From: Larus michahellis
Lineage: Eukaryota; Chordata; Aves; Charadriiformes; Laridae
Assembly (NCBI RefSeq): GCF_964199755.1
Contig: NC_133896.1
Location: 91,062,215-91,126,214, forward strand
Reading direction: 5' to 3'
Length of the DNA stretch: 64,000 bases
The notes under the pieces are model-generated. The model was given only the letters and a program-made list of their open reading frames with translations, was not told where the DNA came from and ran no database searches. Position 1 is the first letter of the stretch; each line of letters starts with the position of its first letter. This document shows, piece after piece, positions 50,701 through 59,993 of this stretch. The position numbers and the translations under genes are program-made.

Positions 50701-53700
50701 TATTTTCCTTAACTATACTTTGGCAAGAGAAAGAAGCTTACCAAAATGTCTACAGAGTGACACAAGATCAAACCATAAAAGCTGAGCTTAGAGAGAGTTA
50801 CCCCCCCCCCAAAACCAAAATTTTTAAAAATATTTTATTTTTATTTTCAACAGAGAAGCCTGAGCAAATATCAGCTAAGAACTATTTTTCACAGAAGAAG
50901 ATCTGTTTCAAATTGCAATGTCAGCACTGACAAAATGAACAACAAATTACCAGGACATGGTAGGTTGTGAAATCAAGATGGAGCAGAGGCTGACAAGCGA
51001 TCTTTACCTTTTGCAGAGGTAGTAATAACCATTTTGCATTTGTGGAAGTCATAAAGCTGAGAAAGTGGAGTGTGTGAAATCTAAGTGTAAATGGATGTTT
51101 TGTTGATGTGATCTGGAGTTTCGCTTGTCAACCTAGTGTGTTGAGGTTCATCAGGAAGGCTACGTTCTGAAACAGGGCTCTCAGGAACAGTTCACTGGGA
51201 CAAGAAAGTCCTATGCTCTATCAAAGTAGGTTTGGGATAGGAGAGACATGCAAGTACAAAGCAGGCCCAGCCTCCCAGAACAAACTGTGGAAAGTACTGG
51301 GACAAACTTGCTATGCACAGGGGGATTTCTGCACACAGAAATGGAGGTTGGGAAACTGCAATTTTGTAAGATCTCTCTCCCCTTCCTTGGCATTTTTGGC
51401 AGATCTGATAACTGCAAAAATTTTCCACTTTCAAAGGAGGTGCTGGTAGAAGACCAGTATCTCAGAGAGGCCTAAGGGAAAACTTCCTAGGCTGCAGTAA
51501 AGGATCTGCTGTTCATATCTGAGACTCTACAGAGAGCTGAGGAATGTGCAAGCACATTCCATGACTCTGCACTGTTAAAGGAGCTCCTGGTAGCCTGGGA
51601 GCAGAAGACGTAGGCCTAAATCTACCAACCTCTCCTCTGGAGTGAAGCTTAAGATACTGGCAAAGATCTAATTCAGTCTTGGGCCATAGAGTCCAAAGCT
51701 TTATTTCAGAGGGGACTTACAGCATAAGTACTGCAGGGAACTTACAGCATAAGTTGTTGAAGTGTCAAAGCATGGGCAGAACAACTGGTTGATGTAGGCC
51801 ACGAGGATGATCAGAGGGCTGGAGCACATCTTTTACAAAGACAGGCTGAGAGAGTTGGGATTGTTCAGCCTGGAGAAGAGAAGGCTCTGGGGAGACCTTA
51901 TAGTGGCCTTTCAGTACCTGAAGGGTACTGAAGAAAGCTGGGGAGGGACAAGGGCATGTAGTGACAGGACAAGGGGCAATGGTTTTAAACTAGAGCAGGG
52001 TAGGTTAAGATTAGACATTGGGAAGAAGTTCTTTACGGTGAGGGTGGTGAGACACTGGAACCTGTTGCCCAGAGAGGTGGTGGAGGCCCCATCCCTGGAG
52101 ACATTCAAGGCCAGGCTTGATGAGGCTCTGAGCAACCTGATCTAGTTGAAGATGTCCCTGCTTACTGCAGGGGGGTTGGACTAGATGACCTTTAATGGTC
52201 CCTTCCAACCCAACACATTCTATGGTTCTATGATTCTATGATCACTGTCATTCCTCAAAAGGGAGAGGCATAAACTACAGCAGTTTCAGCCACCTGTGGA
52301 GACACCCATCTGGTTTGGTCCAGTTTGGCTTGCAGCGCTGCCTTTACGGAAAGACTTTCCCTCACTGTTTTCCTGGGTCACTTATTGTAGACAGCAGTGG
52401 TCTGGGAAACCAATATTCCCAGGGTCTTTTACAGGGGAAACACCTGGCCTGAGCAGGATGAAAAAATGGACAGCAGAGGAAAAAGCCTTCCAGACCCACA
52501 GTTGGGTCCAAAATGGCACAACAATGCTGTGATAGCACATGTTTTTTACAGGGAGACGGCAGTGCCTTGAGGGAACTAGTTCAAAATGGACAACTTGGAT
52601 ATAAAAGGGGACACAGGAAAGCAAAAACATGAAAGTAGTTGTGAGAAAATAAGACTGAAGGCTATGTTGAACTGTCATGAACGCAGAATAGAGGTAGTGA
52701 ACATCACACCATAAAACACAAAAGCAGGTAGGTGAAGAGGGGTTGGTTATGCAAGTATGTAAAGACCTAAAACATCTGAGTTTATTGGCTGAAATAAGAT
52801 TTGCTTGCTTTTCAACTGCTTGCACTGCAGAGTAATCTAGGAAAATGTATTCCTATGTGTCCTTAACAAAGTATTTACTATGACTTCATTACATCTGTGT
52901 GCATAGAACAATGTGACCAGTAGCCCATTTACTTCAAGTAATGATTATTAAGATTAAACAGGAAAAAAAAAAAAAAGGTAAACTTCCTTCCTAGATGTCG
53001 GGGACAGGTTTCAGTTTAAAAAGAGAGCACAACTTCACCTGTTAATTCATCACACATAATGAAATGGCTATGTTAATTTTCAGTCAAACAATTATACTCC
53101 AATCCAACTATTAAAGTACTCAAAAGTACTGTGGCTTTGTTGTTGTTATTTTACAGGAGAAACATCCAAGTCTCCAATTTTGCCTTTTACTCACTTGATT
53201 GCTGCTGAAAATCCCAGATTTAATTTTCAAGAATAATTCACTAAATCTAAAGGATAGCCAGAGTCAAATGGAAGGAAAAGGAAAGAAAAAAACAAACAAA
53301 CAACCAAAATAAATAAAGACTTAGTAAAAATATAAAGAAAGATCAAAACAAATAATATAAAGAAATATTGGGGGGAGTTTTTTCTTTTGGAAAACACCAC
53401 TCTTCCCTTCTTTCAAAAAATTGCTGTCATACTTAAGCAGCAGTTATTAATTCTCCTAGTGCAAGACAGGTGACAAAACAAGCTAAATTAAAGAAAAATA
53501 CCACGCCACTATACAGTCTTAACAATGGGCAGATAAGAAATGAATACAGATGCAAAATTAGGTGGTCTACATATGTTGGAAATTCTCATCAGCTCCCTCT
53601 GTTATATCTCTAACTAAAGAGGTACAAATCTAGCGAGAGACAGTTTTCATATGGTAAAGTGGGAGCTAAGAAACACTGAGAATCTTAAGCAACACAGTCT

Positions 53701-55885
53701 TCTAGTAAGGGACATCTGCTAGTGATTCTTCCTTATTTCAAAAAGGTTCCAGATTTCAAAAGGCCTGGGGAGGATTGTCATACCTTTCAACATGTGCTTG
53801 AACTGAACAAGCAGCTCTGCACGCTCCAGCTTACTTTCTAGCACAGAGTTAAATGAGCCAGGCAGGCTTACAGAGCCTGTGATTCTAAAGCCCTGAGCAT
53901 ATATCCCAAACATACTTCGGGTGTCAGAACAGTGGTTTCAAGGTCTGTGTCTGTCTACACATAAATACATAGAATATATACCTTCGGCCCCTCCTTACCC
54001 CATTTCTCCTTTCTAGTCTGCCAAATAGTACACTTCAGCCTCATAACACCGTACTCAGCATTTTGCTGCTACCTTCCACCTCCTCACCTTTATAGTCCCA
54101 GCAAAGTCTTGCTTTTTCCTCACGTACATAATTCGATCACCCAAATTCCAGAAAAATAAGTTAATATTTTGCTGAAAGTTAAATTCCTGCACATAGCAAA
54201 AGGCAGGCATTACTTGCCGTGTTATGTGTCATGTTAGGTCAAAGTTAACCACAGCATTTTAAAGAAGGTGTACCACTCAGAAAATATTAGTAGTCTGTAA
54301 GGATGCTCTGAGAACAGAGCTTCTGAAAATTTTGTTTTCAAATATTTTGTTGTAAGATATATACCATATATTACTGTCTCTTCATTTTGTAGGGCAGGGG
54401 TTTTTTCCCTTTTACTCTATTTTAAGTTTATAATGTAATATATGCAACTAAAATGCATGCATTTCCATAAGTGAATTAATCCAGAGTCATTCTTTCTTGT
54501 GCAAGTTAAAGACGGGGCCTACAGTAGTTATTTATTAAACTGTTTGACCTTGATAAATGCAAATATCTTAATGCAACTTTGATTTTCTCTCAGAATCACA
54601 CTTGTGCAAAGAGCAGACAGAATTATAATAATTTGTGTCTATTCCTTCCATCATGCTGGTTGGAAAAATGAACACAGGAAAATGCTTGCGAAACTGCATT
54701 TAAAAGTAGGTATGGGAGCTTGGGCCTAGAAGAGGTAAATATGCTGCAGGCCCAAATTAAAGGGTATTGGGAGTAGAGTGACAAGAAAAATAGCAGCTGA
54801 TTATTTGTTTGGCTATGAAAAATCAAGAGATCCCAAAGTTTGGCAGAATAACTTCTCCTTACCTGCATTTTTTCAATCATCTCAAACAAGTCCACAGTCT
54901 GTGAAAAGGAAAAGACAAAAGGGAAAAGAATTTAACGTCTGCAGAAGCTAACGTCATCTTTTGTGGTAACCAGATATTGAAAGAGCCATCACGTCCTTCC
55001 ATGTTTTGGCACAGAAACTACTTGTTTGGTGAAGACAAGATGGAATTGTTCTGGAATGATGGAATCTGAGGCACCTCTCCTATAAAGACAGGCTGAGAGA
55101 GTTGGGGTTGTTCAGCCTGGAGAAGAGAAGGCTCCGGGGAGACCTTATAGCAGTCTTCCTGCACCTAAGAGGCCTGCAGGAGAGATGGGGAGGGACCCTT
55201 TATCAGGGAGTGGAGCGATAGGAAGAGGGGTAACATTTTAAACTGAAAGACGGTAGATTTAGATTAGATATTAGGAAGAAATTCTTTACTGTGAAGATGG
55301 TGAGACACTGGAACAGGTTGCCCAGAGAAGCTGTGGATGCCCCATCCCTGGAAGTGTTCAAGGCCAGGCTGGATGGGGCTTTGAGCAGCCTGGTCTAGTG
55401 GGAGGTGTCCCTGCCCAGGGCAGGGGGGTTGGAACTGGATGATCTTTAAGGTCCACTCCAACCCAAACCATTCTATGATTTCTATGATTCCTTAACTGAT
55501 AGCATGGACAATACAACTGGCCAAATTGTCTTCAGCTTCTGTTGCAAAAGCTTGACGTGGAACCTGATCAGGCAGGTACCAGGAATTCCCCTCTTTCAAT
55601 GGATGAGACTACTGGCTTAATACTGAATAGCATAAGAAATTATTAAATGAACAAGTTTAGGATTCTCACAGAAGTGGGTAACTACAGCTATAACACATGC
55701 ATGCACACGAGCTTTCTTTCAGTCATTTCTTCTGCTCAGTGGTTCAAGGCACATTCCAACCCTGAGCCAGAGGAACGTGGACTGCCTTTACCTTGTTGGG
55801 GACAGCAGGAGCGAGAGCACATGGAAAGCCTTGAGTGGGAGAGTCTATAACATCACTGAAGCAACGCAGCCCCTCCTCAGATCTC
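20634..55885 (-). CDS. RAP1GAP-type Rap GTPase-activating protein, 20 exons traced
   Basis: The protein accelerates GTP hydrolysis on Rap1/Rap2 and binds Galpha-i/o/z through an N-terminal GoLoco motif. The joined exons give about 668 codons (human RAP1GAP is about 663) with phases agreeing at every junction. In order: N-terminal extension, GoLoco ([10 protein letters not shown] and DEQR), the RapGAP domain from [11 protein letters not shown] to [19 protein letters not shown], with the catalytic Asn in [13 protein letters not shown], then a Ser-rich tail with RGRSQSLD and the PKA-like [12 protein letters not shown]. It is closer to human RAP1GAP than to RAP1GAP2 ([11 protein letters not shown] and IEGT here; EFFEMLEKMQG and IEDP in RAP1GAP2). 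Several variable loops still differ, and the gene sits beside GSTK1, so a third paralogue is possible and no symbol is given. The last exon after 20634 was not found. The first coding exon is uncertain. Confidence 0.93.
20822..20948 (-). CDS. RAP1GAP-type gene, Ser-rich exon
   Basis: Acceptor GCATTTCACAG, donor GTGGGT. One base completes the preceding codon and the exon ends in phase 0. [10 protein letters not shown] aligns with human FSRSSSSASS, followed by an acidic [11 protein letters not shown] second AG inside (after CTGCTC) could shorten the start. Confidence 0.85.
20949..25833. other. Intron of the RAP1GAP-type gene
   Basis: Unique sequence with short chance frames on both strands and no recognised exon, RNA or transposon. 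Confidence 0.5.
25834..25947 (-). CDS. RAP1GAP-type gene, tail exon SSPSSPE
   Basis: Donor GTGAGT. The acceptor is a tandem CAGCAG, so use of 25947 or 25950 would drop or add one codon. It encodes [20 protein letters not shown] and [10 protein letters not shown], weakly aligned to human QSSPEMPTTKN. It leaves two bases for the next exon. Confidence 0.85.
28253..28356 (-). CDS. RAP1GAP-type gene, exon [12 protein letters not shown]
   Basis: Acceptor TTTTTTCTAG, donor GTATGA, ends in phase 2. [12 protein letters not shown] is identical to human RAP1GAP and RRSS fits the PKA consensus. Confidence 0.93.
29588..29734 (-). CDS. RAP1GAP-type gene, exon [11 protein letters not shown]
   Basis: Acceptor CCCTTCTGTTCAG, donor GTAAGG, 49 codons. 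[11 protein letters not shown] matches human RSRSQSMDAMG, a basic-Ser cluster of the kind phosphorylated in the tail. The rest is poorly conserved. Confidence 0.94.
31330..31464 (-). CDS. RAP1GAP-type gene, exon after GAP domain
   Basis: Acceptor TTGATGCAG, donor GTGAGC, 45 codons. It encodes [20 protein letters not shown] and the acidic [16 protein letters not shown]. Confidence 0.96.
31559..31581. repeat. Poly-A run in intron
   Basis: Uninterrupted A run of over 20 bases just upstream (gene sense) of the exon at 31330-31464; it contributes no coding. Confidence 0.85.
32147..32233 (-). CDS. RAP1GAP-type gene, end of RapGAP domain
   Basis: Acceptor CTTGTCTTGTAG, donor GTGGGT, 29 codons. It encodes [20 protein letters not shown] and EKFAKLE. 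Confidence 0.96.
32419..32490 (-). CDS. RAP1GAP-type gene, exon [15 protein letters not shown]
   Basis: Acceptor TATTGTTTCAG and a weak donor GTTTGT; 24 codons. [20 protein letters not shown] is a hallmark of the family. Confidence 0.97.
35248..35403 (-). CDS. RAP1GAP-type gene, catalytic exon
   Basis: Acceptor TTTTCCCCTCTCCAG, donor GTAAAC, 52 codons. [17 protein letters not shown] holds the catalytic Asn thumb that RapGAPs use in place of an arginine finger. [17 protein letters not shown] follows; the stretch [11 protein letters not shown] is variable. Confidence 0.97.
35662..35791 (-). CDS. RAP1GAP-type gene, exon [11 protein letters not shown]
   Basis: Acceptor TTTGCTCAG, donor GTACTG, ends in phase 0. 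It encodes [18 protein letters not shown] and [19 protein letters not shown], core of the RapGAP fold. Confidence 0.97.
36411..36511 (-). CDS. RAP1GAP-type gene, exon before FRGGLDV
   Basis: Acceptor CTTTCCTCTTGAAG, donor GTGCGT, ends in phase 2. It encodes [20 protein letters not shown] and [12 protein letters not shown], aligning with human TSEEELFSTNEES. Confidence 0.93.
36759..36842 (-). CDS. RAP1GAP-type gene, exon with FKFGVIYQK
   Basis: Acceptor ATTACCTCAG, donor GTAAGC, 28 codons in phase 0. It encodes [20 protein letters not shown] of the RapGAP domain. Confidence 0.95.
36933..36986 (-). CDS. RAP1GAP-type gene, 18-codon exon
   Basis: It encodes [18 protein letters not shown], donor GTATAA. 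Its acceptor is preceded by a (CT)n run from the GA microsatellite at 36991-37021, which serves as the polypyrimidine tract. Confidence 0.94.
36991..37021. repeat. (GA)n microsatellite forming a polypyrimidine tract
   Basis: GAGTGAGAGAGAGAGAGAGA followed by AAGAGAGAGGG; on the minus strand it is a (CT)n run ending a few bases before the acceptor of the exon at 36933-36986. Confidence 0.9.
37289..37367 (-). CDS. RAP1GAP-type gene, exon HDLIPISCL
   Basis: Acceptor TTGTTTTGTCAG, donor GTGAAA, ends in phase 0. It encodes [20 protein letters not shown], nearly identical to the human segment. Confidence 0.95.
37691..37712. repeat. (TA)n repeat
   Basis: Short TATATATATATA run in the intron between the exons at 37289 and 38854. 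Confidence 0.85.
38854..38957 (-). CDS. RAP1GAP-type gene, dimerisation-domain exon
   Basis: Acceptor CCTGTTTTCAG, donor GTGCCT, ends in phase 2. It encodes [20 protein letters not shown] and QENLRLLL, matching human EHFNYYSLDAALGHLVFSLK. Confidence 0.94.
39620..39678. repeat. AT-rich simple repeat
   Basis: Imperfect TATATATTTATATATATATA run, intronic. Confidence 0.8.
40153..40214. repeat. (AATAA)n-type A-rich repeat
   Basis: Imperfect AAATA/AATAAA repeats over about 60 bases, intronic. Confidence 0.85.
43925..45090 (+). mobile_element. CR1 LINE, longest copy in the window
   Basis: A 5'-truncated CR1 starts inside the reverse transcriptase with [20 protein letters not shown], where the usual Asp is kept, passes a [10 protein letters not shown] block and a long open stretch at 44135-44668, shifts frame near 44584, and ends with the [15 protein letters not shown] tail and CR1 3' terminus near 45090. 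The frameshift and an in-frame stop near 44099 show it cannot make the enzyme. It lies antisense to the host gene in an intron. Confidence 0.95.
45985..46055 (+). mobile_element. CR1 LINE 3' terminal scrap
   Basis: GACGAGCTCCACAGGTCCC, TTCCAACCTCAACCGTTCTG and AGATTTTGTGAT match the last 60-70 bases of a CR1, inserted close to the larger copy. Confidence 0.7.
47195..47386 (-). CDS. RAP1GAP-type gene, start of RapGAP region
   Basis: Acceptor CTTCTGAATAG, donor GTAAGG, 64 codons in phase 0. It has the signature [15 protein letters not shown] and ends LYRKHFLGK. The loop between them (around [11 protein letters not shown]) differs from human RAP1GAP. Confidence 0.96.
47501..47539 (-). CDS. RAP1GAP-type gene, 13-codon exon
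   Basis: Acceptor TGATTTCAG, donor GTGAGT, encoding [13 protein letters not shown]. This is the family's strongly conserved YIPYPS linker before the RapGAP domain. Confidence 0.95.
48499..48523. repeat. (AAAT)n microsatellite
   Basis: Five to six AAAT units in the intron upstream (gene sense downstream) of the GoLoco exon at 48656. Confidence 0.85.
48656..48703 (-). CDS. RAP1GAP-type gene, GoLoco exon 2
   Basis: Acceptor GTTTCCAG, donor GTCAGG, 16 codons [16 protein letters not shown]. It carries the Asp/Glu-Gln-Arg triad of GoLoco, whose Arg reaches the nucleotide pocket in known structures. Confidence 0.93.
48704..51805. other. Intron of the RAP1GAP-type gene
   Basis: Unique AT-rich intron with one long purine tract (annotated) and no recognised exon. 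Confidence 0.5.
50185..50348. repeat. Long purine (GAAA/AAG) tract
   Basis: About 160 bases almost free of pyrimidines on the + strand, an imperfect AAAAGAAG-type repeat. Such purine tracts can form triplex DNA. The Lys/Arg/Glu open frame across it is a composition artefact. Confidence 0.9.
51806..52241 (+). mobile_element. CR1 LINE 3' end
   Basis: It carries GACAGGCTGAGAGAGTTGGG, the [11 protein letters not shown] and [16 protein letters not shown] tail, then TTCTATGGTTCTATGATTCT. It is 5'-truncated, of the same subfamily as 3305-3706, and antisense to the host gene. Confidence 0.93.
54863..54898 (-). CDS. RAP1GAP-type gene, GoLoco exon 1
   Basis: Acceptor CCTTTTCACAG, donor GTAAGG, 12 codons [12 protein letters not shown]. 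It is the first half of the GoLoco motif that docks on inactive Galpha-i/z. Confidence 0.95.
55068..55492 (+). mobile_element. CR1 LINE 3' end
   Basis: It has the same layout as the 51806 copy (ACAGGCTGAGAGAGTTGGGG to TTCTATGATTTCTATGATTC) with frame breaks. It lies in the intron 169 bases beyond the GoLoco exon at 54863-54898, antisense to the gene. Confidence 0.93.
55792..55885 (-). CDS. RAP1GAP-type gene, exon upstream of GoLoco
   Basis: Acceptor CTCTGTCTCTTGCAG, donor GTAAAG; 94 bases, enters needing two bases from the previous exon and leaves in phase 0. It ends [10 protein letters not shown] directly before [10 protein letters not shown], comparable to human [15 protein letters not shown]. 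No in-frame ATG, so a further upstream coding exon is needed. Confidence 0.7.
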
Positions 55886-58800
55886 CTGCAAGAGACAGAG
55901 GCAGAAGGGAGGAAAAAAAAAAAAAGGGGGGGAAAAAAAAGGAAAAAGAAACATTTCTAACTCTTGGAGAACTCAAGATGCCAGTACTTGCCTGCAGTGC
56001 CTCCTTTGTCTTCTGCTTACTCTTCCTCTCCCCAGACCATTTCTTGCCTATGAGGAAGCTGTCATTCCCTGTGAGATTCCCTGAGCTGTCTTAACTTACC
56101 ACTTGCCACCTGAAACATCATGGATGTAATAGCAAAAATCTTCTGGCCCCGACTGCTCAGTCTCTGTTCACAGGCACCATTTGCCTCACAACTGTCATGT
56201 AAGAGCTGAACAATCTTTTTTGCCAAGTTCCTCCTCTATCACAGATTTGCAGCAGAACAAAGGTCTCACAGGAAGCTTTGGGATCAGATCTCAAAACTGA
56301 ACCATATTAAAAGAGCTGAAAGTTCTGAAATATCACTGAAATCAGCACCTAAAGGACAACACCAATTACCACAGCCTGGGTATTAGTCTCCAAGACAGGA
56401 GATGGTGCCAGAACAGAAATTATACACCCTGCAGGAGAGATGCAGGCATGGTTCTGTGGTACCACTGCTGGTAAAGCCAGTGCGCATATTAGATGGGCTT
56501 TTGTCTGCACATCTGCTATTGAAAATATATTATTATTTTGGCCCCTGCTGGAGCAGCAACGTATACAAATAGCAGCACCATTTATTTGATTTCATAGAAG
56601 AGAAAACAAAAAATAACACAAACAATACACTGTAGTTTAAAAGACATATATTGCATTGCTCATTGCACTCTGGACAGCCTCACTGTTACCTGCAGCTCTC
56701 CTGCTGCCGGCTAATAAACTTTCCATGCCATTCACTGATTTTACTAGCAGTCACAACTGGGATTTAAGTCATGGTGAGCGTCACATAGGTGGGGCTGGGA
56801 ACAAAGCCCAAGTTTCTAATACAAGGGACAAGGCTCCTCCACTTCGGAATGCAATCATGAATTGTTTGTTAGGTCATATAATGCAATTATGAACTGTTAC
56901 CCTCTAGCTGTTAGATTCATGACGCGTAATGCTTCCGTGCTGAGACACCAGTATCTGTAAGTCACACAGACTCTTGCTTTGAAACCAGTGGCTACATTCC
57001 CTGTTGTATGGAAATATAACGTATTTCTATAATCATGAAGCTACACTCTATTACAAGCTCCAAGAATCTCTATGCCCACCAACTCTCTGACAAGTCACAA
57101 ACTATGTGGGTAGCCCAATGGCATCACGTAACTTGTAGACAGGCTGATCTACACAAAGAAACACAATGCTTCCATCCTGCAACTTTCTCCTAAAACTCAA
57201 ATGAGAGAGATCTGTGTAATGCATCTAAAGATTAAATCCATAATGTATATGGGAGGGAAGATGTAGGAGTCAGTCTTGACATCCTCACATAAATATTGGA
57301 GTAGTCAGATGGCAAATGTACTTCAAATTAATATTAATATTATACCAGCACATGCTTTACTTATCATTTTAGTCATTTACTTGAAGCATGTTTGGGACTA
57401 ACAAAATTTATGTCCAAGGCAGTACATGAAAGATTTTCATTGTTTCTTTTAGTAAGCTGAAGTTCCTGTTCTGTGAGCCCTAAAAAGCTAAGAACTTAAT
57501 TTGATAAATTCACATTTTCAGAAACTAGCCATCTCCACAGAAGTGCAGTATTAGAACTTCTGTGCAACTGGATGCTCTGGGGCCTTGTTGCATGCTATAG
57601 TGTTTTTCTTTGGCTGTCACTGGTTTGAATACCAAAGCATTCAGTAGAGAGTAAAATACACACCTGTCTCATGAAAATCTGTCAACTCCTACATGAGGTC
57701 AGCGTGGCCAGTCCTGTCCCTGTTCTCTCACTGTAAATTCATCTCTACACTTTGGACTGACCTGAGCACTTCGTGCAGCAACTGCTTCTCACCATTCAAT
57801 TCCAGTACAGTTCTATTGTCAAAATGACTCCAGCAGATGCAAAAATCACTGGTCTTATCATACATTTAAAGATGTTCTCAATTCTATAATTATCCCAGAT
57901 TAGGAATGTGCTGAGGGACTTTAAAAATCCAGGAGAACGATTTAGATTTTATGTTATGTTTTACAAAATAACACAAAAATTTGGGGCCATTGTAACTATT
58001 GTTTGAAAGTCCAGTTGTGAATTTTGAATTTCTGGAATTAGAAGCACTAAGCTTTATTTATAGAAAGATAATATACTTCTTTTCAAATTGGAGCTTCAAA
58101 CTCTTTGACCACAGAAAAGCAGAATAACGTCCTTCTGAAAAAGAAAAGCAATTCTGCAGACTGGGAGAGGAATACGTGTACTTGCTGAAGCTTTATTTTT
58201 AGGAAACGGCAACAAGGGGAAGCAGAGGGCAGAGAAAATGCTGAAGACTAAACTAGGATTTTACTAGCGACAGTAACTAGTGCATTAATTTCAAGCAGGT
58301 AGCCAAGCTAAAAGTAGGCAGTGCTGATCCACTGCTAAAGACTCCACTCCCAATACTGAAACTGTGCAAGAAGCACCTTTGCAGACCTCTAAGCCACTAT
58401 CTCCACACACACACAACTCGGCTCATGTCCTGTATTCCAATCTGGCAGCATCCTCTGCTATTTCAGTCCTGGGATCTCTCTATACAGCTCTCAAAATCAT
58501 TCCTATCTACTATAGCTGAGCCAGTTCAATAACCAAGTCAATGCAAATACTTGCTCCAAGAAAAACACAAATCGGCCTTGACAGATTTCATACATCCTTT
58601 CACCCACCTTTCATAAGTATTCCAGAGGTAAAGGGGATTTGTTGTGCTCTAAAGAGCGAAGTGCCCCAAATCCTCAGGGAACGTTCACAGGGAAGCAGGT
58701 GTATAGCTATTGTAAAAATGCTTGCTAATCTGGAAGCCTTCCAGTATGAAAAACAATATGGCACAATTTGCAGCTAATTATGGAATGACAGTCAGTATAA

Positions 58801-59419
58801 TATCCCGTGTCCCTGCCTGATGAGTGATTCTTGAAATGAGATGTTTTGGTATGTTTTTGAAATCATTCACCGGAAGGGACAGGCAACTCAGAAGAACTGA
58901 AGCTAATGTGAAACAAGAGCAGGCCTGAAATGCTCATAAGGAAAATTCCGAGCAACCACTTCCCTTGAGCAACAGCTTCTGCTCTTTCACTCCCTTTTTT
59001 CTCCTTTAGAGAGACATATTTGCTCTACCAAATAAGATTTTTAGGTATTCAGTGTGAAAACACGACATGAATAGCCTTACTACTAACACCAGCTTTGAAT
59101 TTTGCTCACACACAGATTCCTAAAATTCAAGAAAAAGAATTACCAAGACAGAAATAGGAAAAGGAAGCAACTACCACGGATGAAATGCAGTTTGTGTGCT
59201 CTAAGCTGGTCACAAACTTTTCTGCCCATAGGCACTCGACTTCCACTTAGGAACTTCACTTCCAGCTGCTGGGGAGCTCCTACCCCTCCCGCGGGAGCCA
59301 CTGCTCGAACATGCAGCCAGTCTCTGCTCAGGGCTTTCTGAGTGTACCGAAAAGGCCCAGAGAACCCAGCTAGCTCTGGCTGCCCACCGGCTACCACCCT
59401 GCAGGTCAGGAAAAAGAAC
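55886..59419. other. Presumed first intron region, no exon confirmed
   Basis: AT-rich sequence between the 55.8 kb exon and the CpG island. A further coding exon of the RAP1GAP-type gene is expected here or to the right, but none was confirmed. A 41-base splice-flanked segment at 58608-58648 is phase-compatible without protein similarity. Confidence 0.4.
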
Positions 59420-59878
59420 TCCCGAGGGAAATCGATCTCGTCGCGCAGCCGCACTCCCGAGAAGTCCGAACTGGGGATCTCCGCCACTCCCGGGGAGGCA
59501 GGAGAAAAGCAAACGAGCCTCCCTCCCTCCCTCCCGCTCTTCCCCTTCAGCGAGAGGAGCCCCTCGCCAGCCTCACTCGCCCGCCTCCTCCCGACCAGAG
59601 CGGGGCCCGGGGCGGGAGGGACCGCAGTGGCTCCGCTGGCAGCGGGGACCGGCCCCAACGCCAGACCTGCCGGGCCGGGGGACACGGCCATCGCCTTCCC
59701 CCTCCTCGGCTCCCCGCTCTTTCAGACAACACGTGAGGGCTCTTCCTCCTGCTTCCCACGACGTGGGGGAGGGACCCGCTCCACCGCTTCGCCCCAAGCG
59801 CCTCCAGCCGGTCCCGGTCCCCGTCCCCGGGCTGCCGGGGGAAAGGCCGGGTCGCCCAGTACCGGTACCGGTACATAC

Positions 59879-59993
59879 CCTCCGCAGGCTCCAGCAGGGA
59901 AGGCGCGCTCCCGGGAAAACATGCTGGGCTGCTCCGCTGAGTCAGCTCCCGGCTTCCCTTCCTCGGGAGCCTCCTCTCCTCCCGCCTCGCCAT
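59879..59993 (-). CDS. Candidate first coding exon of the RAP1GAP-type gene
   Basis: On the minus strand ATG at 59993 (CTCCATGGCG context) opens 38 codons, MARREERRLPRKGSRELTQR onward to PSLLEPAE, then donor GTATGT. It is the only ATG-plus-donor found in the island on this strand. The exon leaves one base, whereas the 55792-55885 exon needs two, so they cannot join directly: either another exon lies between, a different start is used, or this exon is not coding. The frame also stays open beyond the donor to 59547. Confidence 0.35.
59936..59946. promoter_or_regulatory. T-MARE / antioxidant-response-like palindrome, copy 2
   Basis: GCTGAGTCAGC is identical to 4091-4101 and lies inside the candidate minus-strand exon, just downstream of its ATG. 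It shows that the palindrome belongs to the duplicated block. Confidence 0.5.

Noticed and set aside
58608-58648. 41-base minus-strand exon candidate with phase fitting the 55.8 kb exon
   Set aside because: Splice signals are moderate, there is no ATG, and the peptide is unlike RAP1GAP N-termini; it could be chance.
59140-59691. 183-codon minus-strand open frame beside the CpG island
   Set aside because: No family similarity and no splice context; GC-rich composition explains the length.
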